Below are positions 11,067 through 22,800 of a stretch of 64,000 nt of DNA, piece by piece. The notes below the pieces were generated by a model. That model was not told the origin of the DNA. It saw only the letters and a list, made by a program, of their open reading frames with translations, and did no database searches. The position numbers were made by a program, and so were the translations under genes. Each line of letters opens with the position of its first letter. Positions within the stretch are counted from its first letter, which is position 1. Source of the stretch: Corythucha ciliata. Taxonomy: Eukaryota; Arthropoda; Insecta; Hemiptera; Tingidae. The stretch lies in assembly GCA_038030265.1 (NCBI GenBank), contig CM075942.1, positions 53,038,751 to 53,102,750 on the forward strand, in the 5' to 3' direction.

Positions 11067-13017
11067 GTTCTATCATCGTATCAATCTTCTCAAAAAGTCA
11101 AAGGGTGTTTGCGGGAGGGTGATCATTGAAGGTTTTAAATTACGGAAAATCTCAAAATATATGTGCCACTAATTTCCCCCCTCTGGATCCGCGCTCGTTT
11201 TTACCACGCTTGTTCCGCCAGCAGAATCTTTTTGCTCGCACTTGATATAGGGCTGTATTCCCCCCTGGCATTTCCGCAGTTCTTGGAGGGAAATAGGCCC
11301 CTTTATCAACTCAAAACCCAACATTTTGAGTTCTAACGACGAGTGATAATGTATACGCTAATTTTTAGCCTTATGACGCCACTTCTCTTCCACCATCAAG
11401 TCATTTAAGTCTTAATTGGATAATCAAACCATCGCGCTCGCTTGATTATTATACTTCGTCGGAATTCCTTTTAATTTCAAGCCCCCCTCCACACACATTC
11501 TCTTGCCCACGCTCCTTTCCATCGTTAAAACCCAAATAACCAGACTCGGATGCTGTACAAAATATGCTTTCTTGCGGAAGGGAATTTCACTTGGATGAAG
11601 CGTGGAGGGGTTTATTGGGGGATGGCTGATGAGAGTGGTGGTGGGGGAGTATGCAATGCCGCCACAGATAGCCTTCCTTTTCTGGAAATGATCAGCTCGT
11701 CTGCTTACCCTGCACCGTTTCACTCCCTGCCTATAGCCCACCGAATACCTTTACGTCTATACCTTGTATGGAAACTCTTTAAGGGTCTATACCCGTCTAC
11801 CGATATCACCACACATGGCTCATCAATATCGAAACGAATGGATCATCGGGAGGGGTCCCCCCCTCGCTATTCCGCATTACCTCCCCTCCTCCCCTCCCCC
11901 GATAAACCGCTCCCCATCACCTTTTATTGAGAACTCGCATTTTCCGTCTCACTCCCTCATTCTTTCTCTCTCCTTCTCTGTCTCCTCCCAAGGGGATTTT
12001 CTCCTCACGAGAGAGTGCTCCTATGATATTGAAGCCTCGATGAGCGGAAAATCAATTACCTCAACTCCCCACCGTTCACCCTTCCCCAACCATCATCATT
12101 ATCCCTTCGCCACACGTATTCCAGTTTCGAGAAATCGATTTCTTTTTGTCTTATTCTCTTTTATGGAAAAGATATTACGCGACTTTTTTTATGAACGTCA
12201 CATTATTCACAGATTTGACATCAAGACAGTTTGGCCGGGTAATTTAAAGTTTATAAATTAGAGTCACCGTCAGACTTAATTAAGAGGGAGTACCCGAGAT
12301 GGTTGAGTTGCATAAATTAAACTGATAACCCTCTCCCCCACCACACACTCTTTAGGCTTTTTTTCTGATCAGTAAACGATTTTATTACTTTTTTAAACGC
12401 GTGAAAATGAACTAAAAATTGAATTATGATATACCTACGACGGAAATTAACTACTCTCTCTGTCCCCTTTTCACGTCATTCCGAGGGTTCTGACTTCTGA
12501 AGTACCCCCTCCTCCCTCTGGAAACAATTTTATATCTGCAAACGAGATGACGTTGAAGTGTTCTCTAAAATGCCTTTTCCAGCAGCAGCATATTTGTAAT
12601 TCAACTGTGGTACGACGATAGAAATCCTGCGTCAGCGCTACGCGTCCCACCCCCTCTACTTCAACATTTTTACCGTGGAAAAAAGATTTAACGTTTTTTA
12701 CTTTGACCCAAATATCTGGCTCACCGTCAACTGAGAAACCATAAGTATTAGCTGCTTTATAATCTTTAAGGGGAAAGTGCTGGTTTTGTGGTCATGAGGG
12801 TGAAATTGATGGTCTCCTGAACAAGATATGAGTTTTTTGACGATGAAATCTCCATTTTTAAAAAAAGGAATTGTAAGGTGAAATTACATCGGGTTTAGCA
12901 ACTTCCTATATATGCGGCCATACTGTCAGCCGAGTGCCTCCGCCCCTCATGCCCAATCATTTGTAATTTTGAATTACTCAATTGTTTTGTATTTTTCCTT
13001 TCCCTTTCTATCCATAG

Positions 13018-13157
13018 CCCTCGGGTTTTACATGTGGCTCGTCGTCTACAGTCACTACATGGAAATGGGCGAGTCGAAATCACGGGCGATTACGGCTCGA
13101 ACTCATCACACGATCTCGCCTCGTTATAACATCATGATGGACACGACGAACGTGTAA
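13018..13157 (+). CDS. Tetraspan membrane protein, terminal coding exon 5
   Basis: Encodes residues 164-209 and the stop TAA at 13155-13157. It starts with the end of TM4 (ALGFYMWLVVYSHY; the W-L-V-V-Y-S word is typical of DUF4728-like proteins as I recall them), then a polar tail ending YNIMMDTTNV. The acceptor is TCCATAG at 13016-13017 after a pyrimidine-rich stretch. No AATAAA lies close downstream; candidates are at 14451 and 14464, which would give a long 3' UTR. Confidence 0.82.
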
Positions 13158-14960
13158 AATTATTGTGTAAAATTCAAAACGTGCGTACAATAAGTGAAAC
13201 ATATTGCTTGATGGTCTTTCAATAATGTAATTAATTAAAAATTAATTGAAAAAAAAATATGAAAACTGGAGCAACCTGACAGTGGAACGAGCGCTATATG
13301 ATTAATTTGAAACGTTCGTGTTTTGTAGGTTTTTTTGTTTCCATCTTTATAATGAAAGCTAGATTAGAACGGTAGATAAAAGAGCTTCGCTGTAGATTAT
13401 TTTCTTCGATTTTTTTGTTGTTGCCGTAGTCAAAGACCGCGGCCCCCTACACCCTACCACACCGCACCCACCAAACTCACTTAATTGATATCGTCGATAT
13501 AGTTTGCAATTATGAGCTTCTGTCTCACCCCGAAACCTTTTCATCGTCACCATCGCTGAAATTAGCGCTCGACAATCACGACCCCTCTTTATTGGGTTCA
13601 CGCTAACAAGGAGACCCGTGCGCTAAAGATGACAGAGTTTTCATTATTGATAGGCGGAGCGTTTGATTAAAAACAGACTGCCCTACGAATGAATAAAGAG
13701 TCCTCTCAAGTTTTCTTTATTTCTTTCATTTTCTTCCTCGTGTCGGTTTTCCCTCGTAAAAAATTGATCCAATATTTTTTTCGAGAAGAGATTTATGGAA
13801 TGTTTCCTCAGGGACTTGTCCCCCACCCCTAGACTTACCCACAAATTCAAGGACGCTGAACTATTTTGGCAAAGGCGGTGTAGCAGCCTAACGCGTGTTA
13901 TTGCCTTATTTGAAGACAAAGCGAACAGTATTTTTCAATCCTCCCAGGAGTATCATTACATTCTTCGCGTTTACAAGCTCCTAACCCGACAGCTCTTGGC
14001 TGCGTTGTTAATACATATTGTTAGCTATAAATCCTATAATATGAGCTGTTTTTTGTTTTAAAATCGAACATTACATATTTATTGAATTTTATAACTTCAA
14101 TAACGCTTGTGATAACATAAAAATGTAAATATTGATTTAAAAAATATAATTGTTTAATTTTTTTATTATTCAATTTGAAAAATGGCGTCCTAAATGATCT
14201 CCAATACAAAGACGTAGCTGTGTAGCAAAAAATGTAGCCTAGCATAACTATATTACGCCTCCCCCCTCCGTCACTATATTTGAAGCACACATATATATTT
14301 AAAAAATAAACATACTCGGTATTATTGTAAAAATTAATCGCTAAGTCATCAATTTTTTGGTATTGTTCCCTAGACCGAAAGCTTCCGTATTCAAAGCTCT
14401 AGTGGAAATATGGGACTATTTTTTTATTTATCTGGAAATTTATTTTGTGTAATAAAAAACTATAATAAAATACCAACTAAAACGCTGCTGTGAGTCAATT
14501 TTTACAGTAAACCAAGAAAAAATATGAAAAAAGTGTTTTTTTTGTGTGTGTTATTTTCACGGTAAATGCGGAGAATCATATTTGTCGGTTAAAACAAATT
14601 GTTAGAAACAAAAATGATGAGAACGTAAATAAAATTATATTTTCAACACCAATTTGTTTCCAGGCTATGACTGCACCGAATGGGGTGCAAAAAGCTATAG
14701 ACACACAAGCACATGTAGCAATCGTTTTGAAACCACCCGCTTTATGTACTTCAAAATGTGTATATTTGCTCGAGCTGGTAATAATGTTCCCCGAAAGTCT
14801 AATTATTTGGCATTGATATTGTTGTTTTCAGACTATTTTGGGCATAAAATTTCGTTAGTAACCAAAAAGCTTGCATTTTAGCTCATGAAATCATCAATTG
14901 GGAGCTTTAAACGTTAATTATTTTCTCCCAGACGAGCAAATTTCGGGCAAAGAATATTAT
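13158..14960. other. 3' UTR/spacer after the tetraspan gene
   Basis: Very AT-rich. It contains AATAAA hexamers at about 14451 and 14464. No gene or clear repeat was recognised. The distal part may belong to the tetraspan 3' UTR. Confidence 0.4.
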
Positions 14961-15099
14961 GGGCCGTATTCAGAAACCCACCTTTACAAAGCCTTAACTA
15001 AAGGAGTTGAAAAATGTGATGGTTTATAAAAAGGTGTGATCTGTTTTGAAGCGCTTAAAGGAGTTGTAAAGGTTAAGGTTGGTTTCTGAATACGGCCTT
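14961..15099. mobile_element. Small MITE (GGGCCGTATTCAGAAACC ends)
   Basis: About 139 bp with ~22-bp terminal inverted repeats: GGGCCGTATTCAGAAACCCA on the left and GGTTTCTGAATACGGCC on the right. The interior continues the palindrome weakly (CTTTACAAAGCC against GTTGTAAAGG). The GGCC ends resemble Tourist/PIF-type MITEs, but a clean 3-bp target duplication is not evident. Confidence 0.8.
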
Positions 15100-15826
15100 A
15101 TGTTTGCCATCCCTATAGGGTCAGTACCTCAATTTAACTCCAGAAATCACTATATTCGACTTGGAAAAAATGGGTTGTAATGATTAATGCACAAAGCAAT
15201 ACGTCACTGAGTACAAATAACCCCCACCCCTAATCATAGCACCATTGACATCTTTCATAAATACAGCAGCGCTCTTGCCGAGCTATGATGAACTAACAAT
15301 CTGGGGTAAAATCTGACCGGTGCCACTGCTTTGTTTTGTTTATTGTAGTAGTGAGAATCATAATCAGAAAGAAAATTATTGAAGCAAACCCAATTGAAAA
15401 TTGAAGGATACCCCAAAAGGTCGTTTCACTTAATCGCCACATGAGCGCTGGTGTATTTATGAAAGATGTCAATCGTCACAAACTTACACACAGACACATA
15501 TTCTTTGCAATTAGCCTAACCAGCACCAATCCAGGAGATCCCCCACGATGTCGTTGACTTCAGCCTAATTTCTCGATTCCAGAGTCGGCAAAAGAAAGGT
15601 GTGTAGTGGCTAGTGCGTCCAGGCTCTTTCGTAGAAAATTCAGGGCTGTCGATTATGCGGCTACGACAAAATTAAGATGCCAAAAACGTCGGAATCACAG
15701 GCAGAACCTCTTCAATGACTCGTCTAATCAAACATGAGTCTTGATTATTGCATTATCCGTGTCGTAGAACTCCTGTGTGATTTCGCCTTTACAATGTTTG
15801 TAATTTTCGCTTTTCTGCTTGGAGCC
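15100..15826. other. Spacer without recognised content
   Basis: No gene, RNA or repeat could be supported here. Confidence 0.4.
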
Positions 15827-16634
15827 GTTCCTGTTAGAGGTGAGGTGTGATTTCACTGTGGGTGATTTTGTCACTGTGACTACTTCGTCACTGTTGGCTC
15901 CGGTGACGACCACATTGAAATCACCGTTCCGACCCTCTAACGGTGACATTCCTCTTCACTTATGTCGCCTCTCCATTCGTCACTTCTATCGCTTCACTGC
16001 GCTAGAGTCTCTTGAATTGAAGCCGTCACCTAGCCATCCTCGCAGGTCACAACATAGTACTTTACCAGTTCCTTTATCGCCCCAATGAACTCAGTAGCAT
16101 TCTCCCCAAGTCTATCTCTCGTCTGTTGACTTTTCTTGGATTTATCGTTCATATTTTTTAACCTTTAGTGTAGGTAATATATTTTTATACACTTCGTTTT
16201 CCAAGATCTGTGCTACGGTGATCGTGTATAGTTTTACTTTTTTAAAAAAACCTTCCTAGGTAAATTCGTACATTGTAGTTTTTGAGCTATGACTCACCTT
16301 CATGTTTGCATTTGAGACTGTGGGCTTGACGTTCATAGGAGTTTTCCACAGATAACTTCTTGGAAAAATATTTTTTTTTGTAACCGATGCAAACAAAATT
16401 GATTTGCGAAATCGTGTCTCTCATTTGCCCTGTTAATAGACTTGTTAGGTATGGCAATGAAATTCACACAGATACCGGCGAGTCCGGTGACATTAGGCGT
16501 ATGCTCAAACGAACTGCTACAGTAGTCACTTAAGTGACAAAATCCCTGGTTTTTGTCAGAGTGATTGCACAGTCACCGGAGCTAGTTGTCACTGTGACCG
16601 ACAAAAGCTATCACGTCACACCTCTAGTTCCTGT
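15827..16634. mobile_element. hAT-like non-autonomous DNA transposon with 8-bp TSD
   Basis: The 792-bp element (15835..16626) is flanked by a perfect direct repeat GTTCCTGT (15827-15834 and 16627-16634). Its ends are inverted: TAGAGGTGAGGTGTGA on the left, and the right end reads TAGAGGTGTGACGTGA on the other strand. Subterminal inverted blocks rich in GTCACTGTGAC and CTCCGGTGAC continue inward. An 8-bp TSD with (C/T)AGAGGTG ends is the hallmark of the hAT superfamily. The interior has no transposase. Confidence 0.87.
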
Positions 16635-17109
16635 CGCCGTCACGGCTCCTTAAGATTTCCAAACCATAGCATTTTTTCTTATCGTTGGTTTCCGCTAGTT
16701 TTCGCGATTCCGCAGAGTGAGTCAGCAAGTTCTGCATTCATCGAGGCTCGTCCTTGGGACTTGGCTGCTGTCCACGGGAAAGTTTGCGCGGGGCTTCAAA
16801 AATATACCGCGAAGCGACCAAAACCGCCAAGATCCAGAGAGAACCATTCAAATGGTTCTTCTGATCGAAAGTCTATTTAGTTTTTGGGATTCCTCGCGGT
16901 AGCAATCCACAAATTTTTCTCTTTTTCGAACCTTATTATTGGATTTGCGCCTTAGTGAGTCCCTCAGCCCAATGCTCAAGTTGTCAACGTGGTCTGTTCA
17001 ATAGGTGAGAAAAGATGTTGTCGCCGGTATTTTAATTAAATGAAATTGATATCTTCCGGGCAACAACGGAAGGGCATAGGCCAACATGATTCGAGTTTCC
17101 AGAAAAAAG

Positions 17110-17186
17110 GGCTTCCCGGCGAGATTCGAACTCGCAACCTCTGGATTACTAGTCCAGCACGCTGCCAATTGCGCCACGGTGACGCC
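17110..17186 (-). tRNA. tRNA-like gene in foldback left arm (anticodon reads AGU)
   Basis: A 77-nt minus-strand block with A box TGGCGCAATTGG, anticodon stem CTGGA/TCCAG around loop CTAGTAA, T arm GCGAGTTCGAATCTCGC with a perfect 5-bp stem, and a T6 run immediately downstream (minus strand), as expected for Pol III termination. The acceptor stem GGCGTCA/GGGAAGCC pairs poorly, so charging is doubtful although transcription is plausible. It is about 90% the same as the block at 312..388. Confidence 0.55.
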
Positions 17187-17273
17187 TTTCGCAGTCGTAC
17201 TGCGAGGGAACAGCTAAGCAATGGCCCTAGATTGGGTTCAGCTCAGCTGATCCCTCGCAGTACGACAGCCAAA

Positions 17274-17343
17274 TGCATCACCGTGGTGTAACTGGCTGCG
17301 TGCTGGATCCAGAGGTTGTGGGTTCGAATCCCGCCGGGGAGCC
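17274..17343 (+). pseudogene. tRNA-like block lacking the anticodon loop
   Basis: Mirror copy of 17110..17186 but 70 nt long. The 7 nt of the anticodon loop region are gone, leaving GTGCTGGATCCAGAGG. The B box GGTTCGAATCC is intact and a T7 run follows (17346-17352). It cannot decode, but it keeps Pol III signals. Confidence 0.75.
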
Positions 17344-17450
17344 CATTTTTTTCTCGAAACTCGATTTGTGTTGGGCTAGGCCTTTCCATTATCGTCCGGA
17401 ATGTATTGATTAAATTGAATTTCATTTAATCGATTAATTTAACTTTAGTC

Positions 17451-18509
17451 TGTCCTAGACTTAACGTTTTGGCTTTGGTCGATTTTCTCGAGTCGTGGGG
17501 GGGGGGGGCTAAGTTACCTCTTATAAGTTAGACTGAATACCAAGAATATCTGGGGTACAATTTGTTACTATTACACACGGCTAAGGAACAGTTCATGGCG
17601 TACAGTGGCAATTTTGGGGGATATCAATCACTTTTAGGGGATAAATTCATTCAGGTTTCGGTCAAAAATATCAGTCACCGACCACTCACTGAAAACGATT
17701 TTAAAATATCTATTTGGAGTCAAAACTGAACGTTTCACTCTCACACAACAACAAAATCATTAAATTTCGCCAAATAAAACAACTGGTTTTCAACTGAAAA
17801 AGAGACCGTTCTCCCTACTTGGATAACAACAATTTCAGTCAGGAAACAGTCAAATCCGCTTTAAAACTGACAACTCTGTCCCTCTCCCCACAGGACTGAC
17901 TATTCAAGCTGAAAAATGCAAATTTCGTCCCCAGAATCTGACTGATTCTGCTGGAAAACGTGTGTTAAAGTCGAGAAAATACAAAGACTCTATACTTTTT
18001 GACAGTAAAACTTATTGAAAGTTATACGGGAAGATTTCTCGTAGAAGCTGTATAGAAGACGTACACCACCACCGATAGGTTTGTTGTGTGTCTAATAATT
18101 GAAATTTAGCTGTGAACTAAAATCGTTCATCTTCAAAAAGTGGTTACTCAGCGTCTGAATCTCGTGTTAGTTTGATGAACAAACGGACGATGTGGTCAAG
18201 TTATGGAGGCCAACAGTATAAGAGAGATTGTAAAACTAGTCCATTAAGTGGAAATTATCGAAATGCAAGTTTTGAGATGAATAGGGGCGAAATGTCTTGT
18301 TTACGGGTAAAAACAAAATAGCTATATTAGAGACATACAGCATAATTGCAAAGCATTGAATATCATGTCATTATAATGGGTAAATAGCAGTGGAACATTG
18401 CAACGCTTAAGCTAAATATCCGCGAAAATGTAGGTTCCGCGTTCCGGGTCTTCATTTCTTAAATCGCTAGTTTCGTAGCTGAATAGCCGCAAAATTGCAA
18501 GAGGTAGCC
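17451..18509. other. Spacer before the LINE element
   Basis: Contains a G12 run near 17500 and loosely periodic AAACTGA/CAAATTTCG words. No gene was seen. Confidence 0.4.
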
Positions 18510-18938
18510 AAAGGGCCTTGAGGGGTCAAATGGGGTGGTTATGCGTTGACGCCGTGTATTTCATGGCGTTTTTAAAATACGGCACCATGCATTTTGGTGC
18601 AGCCAGCCACTGACCACCCAACTCCGACCTCCAGCCTTCCCGGCGTGTTTGACGCGCCGTGCTGCGGTATCAGTGGCACGACGGTTGGCGGCCCTGTTAC
18701 GGAGAATTCTCCTAACAAATGGAGGAGGGGTAGGGGCCGTGTAGTGGCGAGGGCACGGTCTTAACAGAACTCGCTACCAACCCAAGGCGTTATGCGATCC
18801 GTGCCGAAGGGTGCGTGACACAGGGTGAGCTGTGTATCTAACGGAGCCTCGGGGATACCAGGCGACCTCCCTGAGTATTAAGCCTTCCCACGGCATGCGG
18901 GGCTCTGCCGTGGGTGACTTTTATTTCCCTAGCTGCTC

Positions 18939-19889
18939 GTGGGACTGTTTATGGATCGAGATCGAACTACTTTGTCAAACCCGGGGTTTAAAACCCTGAA
19001 GCAGGTTGAGGACGTGCTTCTAAGTAGCCCTCAGCCTGCTCAGTCCGGCACCACGGAGATGACGGGGGAGACCACCTCAATGGAGGTGGTTGAGCCCGGA
19101 GCCTCCGGTGGTGTCGCTGAGGGAGTAGTCTCCCTCTCGGGTTCGCCGCTATCCGGCGTACCCGAATTACAAGCGGGTCAGGGAACGGTATCCGAACCCG
19201 TCAATCCCGCAACAGCGGCGCCTGGAGACCAGGAGATCGCTGATTTCGACAAGTACGGCTCTGGCCTGAACAGGGATCAGAGGCGACGCTTTTTGAGGCT
19301 GGTTCGGAAGAAGGGGGAGAAACCGGAAGCTGCCAGGGCGAGTGCTCTGCAGATGGTAGAGAAGAGGAAGAAGGGGAGAGCCTCTGCAGAGGCGACTCCG
19401 GAGGGAGCAAGTCCTTCAGTTCCTCGTGCACCAAAATCGGGGGTTAAATGTGGGACAGTGGAAGGTACTATCCATGAGTGTGCCTCAAGGCACGCCGGCT
19501 TTAATGATGACCCTGCTCATCGATGAAGAGTCGGCGAAGATCCTGGAAAGGAATAATGTAGTCCACATCAGGTTCGGCAAAGGGACCATCCGGCCTAAGG
19601 CCGGCGGGAAGGATCATCCTCCGGCCCCCGGCAGCAGCCGATGGAGGTGGATCAGGTAGCCGCTGCTGTGCGGGGTACCACCCCCGCACCGCGGCAGGAA
19701 GTGCTATCTGTGGGAACAACAGTTGGCGCCACGGCATCCGGGCAGTCAACGCAGGTAGCTCCCTCATACGCTAGGCCATCTACTAGCAAGGCGGGGGAGA
19801 GAGGTGATAGTGTGAAACCCCACCCTACTCCGAGTAAGGCGATGCTGAAGAAGCAATCGCGGAGTGGGGTACATAAGGGGAATAAGTGA
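18939..19889 (+). pseudogene. LINE ORF1 (gag-like), frameshifted
   Basis: Begins MGLFMDRDRTTLSNPG. The reading frame moves from frame 0 (18939 to roughly 19430) to +1 (to about 19640) and back to frame 0 (to TGA at 19887-19889), so two compensating indels are needed. The middle is basic (GLNRDQRRRFLRLVRKKGEK). No intact CCHC knuckle was seen. Function by position: RNA-binding ORF1 protein of a LINE. Confidence 0.65.
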
Positions 19890-22800
19890 CCGCTACGGGG
19901 TTGCGCTTCCTCCAGGTGAATCTGCATCGTGCGGCAGCGGCATCGTCCGTCTTGAGCAGGATGTTCACTGGGGGAGGCTATGACGTCGCCATGGTTCAGG
20001 AGCCATGGGCATGGGAGAGGCAGGTCAAGGGCCTCTCTGCGACAGCAGGTAAGTTGGTTTACTGTAGGGATGAGGAGCGGCCGCGAACTGCGCTGCTTCT
20101 AAGTCCCGCAGTGAAAATTTTAACTATGCCAGAATTTCTGTGCAGAGATTTGACAGCAGTCATCCTGGAAGCCAAGGACGAGGACCGGACCCGGAGGTGT
20201 GTGGTAGCTTCCGCGTACTTCCCGGGGGACGCTGAGGTGACGCCGCCGGAGGAGCTTCAGCGTTTGGTCCTGTACTTCGGCGCAAGGAACCTGCAGCTGA
20301 TTGTGGGTTGTGATGCGAATGCTCACCATACCATCTGGGGGAGTACAGATGTCAACGCCAGGGGTGAGTCACTCTTTCAGTTTTTGATGACGCATGACCT
20401 GGTGGTGGTAAATCAGGGCTCGATCCCTACTTTCGTGACAAGTGCGAGGGGTGAGGTTCTGGGTGTTACTCTGGCCAGCCAGTTTTTGGCTAATAGTGTC
20501 AGAGATTGGAAAGTCATGTCAGGAACATCAATGTCTGACCATAGGCTGATCTCGTTTGAGGTCGAGTTTCCTAGGGTTAGGAGTACAGCGTACCGTAATC
20601 CCTAATACGCGGATTGGGAGGTCTTTAAGGGGCATCTTGAACAGGAATTGTCTGAGATGGACCTTGACATTCAGTGCCAAGCCGACCTTGATAGGGCGGT
20701 GGAGGCGATCAATTCAGCGGTCCTCAGTGCGTATGAGGAAAGCTGTCCTGTTATGGTGAAGAAGGGGAACAGGGAAGTCCCTTGGTGGAACAATGAGCTG
20801 GAGATGCTCAGAAGAGAAACGAGGAGGCTTTACAATAGGGCCAGATCACGTGGGGAGTGGAAGGCTTATAGGCGCTCCCTCACGGAGTATAACAAGGCCC
20901 TTAGGAAAGCAAAGCGGGCACGTGGAGGACCTTCTGTGAGGGGATGGAGAATGTGTCCGTTATGGGCAGACTGCAGAGGGTCCTGTCCAAAGAGAGCCCG
21001 GCCAAATTGGTCTAATAAAAAAGGTAGATGGGGCGTATACCGAGAGCGCTAAAGAGACCCTGGAGGTCCTCCTGCGTAGTCATTTCCCTGATTCTAGGGA
21101 TGCAGGGGCCTCAGATGTTCAGGGCGAAGTGGTGGCTGACTGCCAGCCAGCAAATAATGCAATATGGAGCGCATCGGGGAAATTGTTTACTCCCGCGAAT
21201 CTTAAATGGGCTATCGGCTCATTTAAGCCCTATAAATCCCCTGGGCCGGACAAGATATTCCCGGTCATGCTACAGCGTGGCCTGGAGGTCCTGGAGCCAC
21301 GCCTCAGAAGGATATTTAGGGCGAGTTATGCATTATCGTATATACCGAAGGCATGGAGGGAGGTCAGGGTTGTGTTCATTCCTAAGTCGGGAGCAAACTC
21401 CTCGGCTCAGACAAAGGCGTACCGACCGATAAGCCTCACGTCCTTCCTCCTTAAAACAATGGAAAAGGTAATTGGCCTGGATATCAAGGACGGTTGCCTT
21501 AAAATTAAACCAATCCAGAGGGGGCAGCATGCCTACCAGGCGGGCAAGTCTACTGGGACCGCCTTAAACGAACTGGTGGGTAAGGTTGAAAAATCTCTGG
21601 AAAAAAAACTGCGCTGGGCTGCTTCTTGGACATAGGTGGTGCTTTTGATAACACGACCTATGACTCTATGGAGGCTGCAGTAAGGAGCAGAGGTGTTGAT
21701 CCATCTTCAGTGAAATGGATCAAGGGGATGCTGGAATGCCGCGTCGTGACTTCGGAGCTGGGAGGGGAGACTGTTTCCGTGTTGCCCTCAAGGGGGTGTC
21801 CCCAGGGGGGTGTGCTTTCTCCTTTGCTCTGGTCGCTCGTGGTGGACGAGCTTCTCGTTATCCTAAAGGAGCAGGGTTATGAGGTAGTTGGTTACGCGGA
21901 TGACCTTGCGATTCTAGTTAGGGGCAAATTTGATGATACCATATCCAGTAGGATGCAGGGTGCCCTTAACATAGTGCAGCGATGGTGCAGCAGGCATGGT
22001 CTCAGGGTTAGCCCTGAGAAGACCACCCTTGTTGCGTTTACCAGGCGGAGGGAGCTGGCATTAAAGGTAGTTCGACTGAATGGAGAAGTGTTGAATGTAG
22101 AAAAAGAAGTCAAGTACCTTGGAGTTACCCTGGATCAGGGGCTCAAATGGACCTCGCATATCAAGAGGGTGCTGAATAAGGCCACGTTCGCATTATGGGG
22201 TGGTCGGAAAATGTTTGGCAAAACATAGGGTCTAAAGCCAAAAATGGTGTTGTGGCTGTATACAGCCGTTGTTAGGCCTATCGTCACCTATGGCTCACTC
22301 CTATGGTGGCAGAAGACGAAACAAGGGACAGTCCAGGCCTTGCTGAGTAAGTTGCAGCGCCAGGCCTGTCTTGGAGTAACGGGTGCTATGCATTCGTGCC
22401 CGACGGCGGCCATGGAGGTGTTACTGGACATGCCTCCCCTGCACTTTCATGTGCAGGCGACCGCATATATGGCGGCGGTGAGACTGCTGCGGGCGGAGCA
22501 CGTGAAGCGGGGTGTCCAGGTTGGGCACTTGCGTGTTCTGGAGGAAGTTGCATATAGTGAGGCGGCTGAAGTCGTTACGGATCTCATGCATGTGAGGATG
22601 GATTTTGAAAAACCCTTTAAGGTCGATATAGGTAACCGCGACCTTTGGGATAAGGGTTTGCCGAGGTTTAAGCCCAGCACGCAAGTATGGTATACTGATG
22701 GATCTGTGAAGGATAGGGGTGCTGGCATTGGGGTCTTTGGCCCCAGGCTTCTGCATTGGGAGTCCCTTGGGGCGACCGGCACCATCTTTCAGGCGGAGAT

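Larger units (their letters stand above)
6484..13017 (+). other. Tetraspan gene intron 4 (6.5 kb, repeat-rich)
   Basis: It runs from GTGAGT to TTTCTATCCATAG and contains the tandem duplication at 7557..9961, a periodic repeat patch at about 9962..10225 and the foldback at 10906..11066. A GC-richer patch at about 10200-10480 is unexplained. An open frame at 11764..12261 is long (165 codons) but low-complexity and without recognisable domains; I take it as chance. Confidence 0.7.
17013..17450. mobile_element. Foldback element with tRNA-like arms, copy 2
   Basis: Second and better-preserved copy of the element at 205..775. Left arm: TCTTCCGGGCAACAACGGAA, then the tRNA-like block on the minus strand, then AGTCGTACTGCGAGGGA. 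Right arm: TCCCTCGCAGTACGAC, the tRNA-like block on the plus strand, a T7 run and the tail ending ATTATCGTCCGGAATG. The centre is only about 35 bp. Both tRNA-like units face outward (5' ends toward the centre). The left flank repeats TTGTCGCCGGTATTTT as in copy 1. Ends are approximate. Confidence 0.82.

Noticed and set aside
11764..12261. 165-codon open frame in tetraspan intron 4
   Set aside because: Pro/Ser/His-rich low-complexity translation of pyrimidine-rich DNA; overlaps another open frame in a different phase; no recognisable motif.
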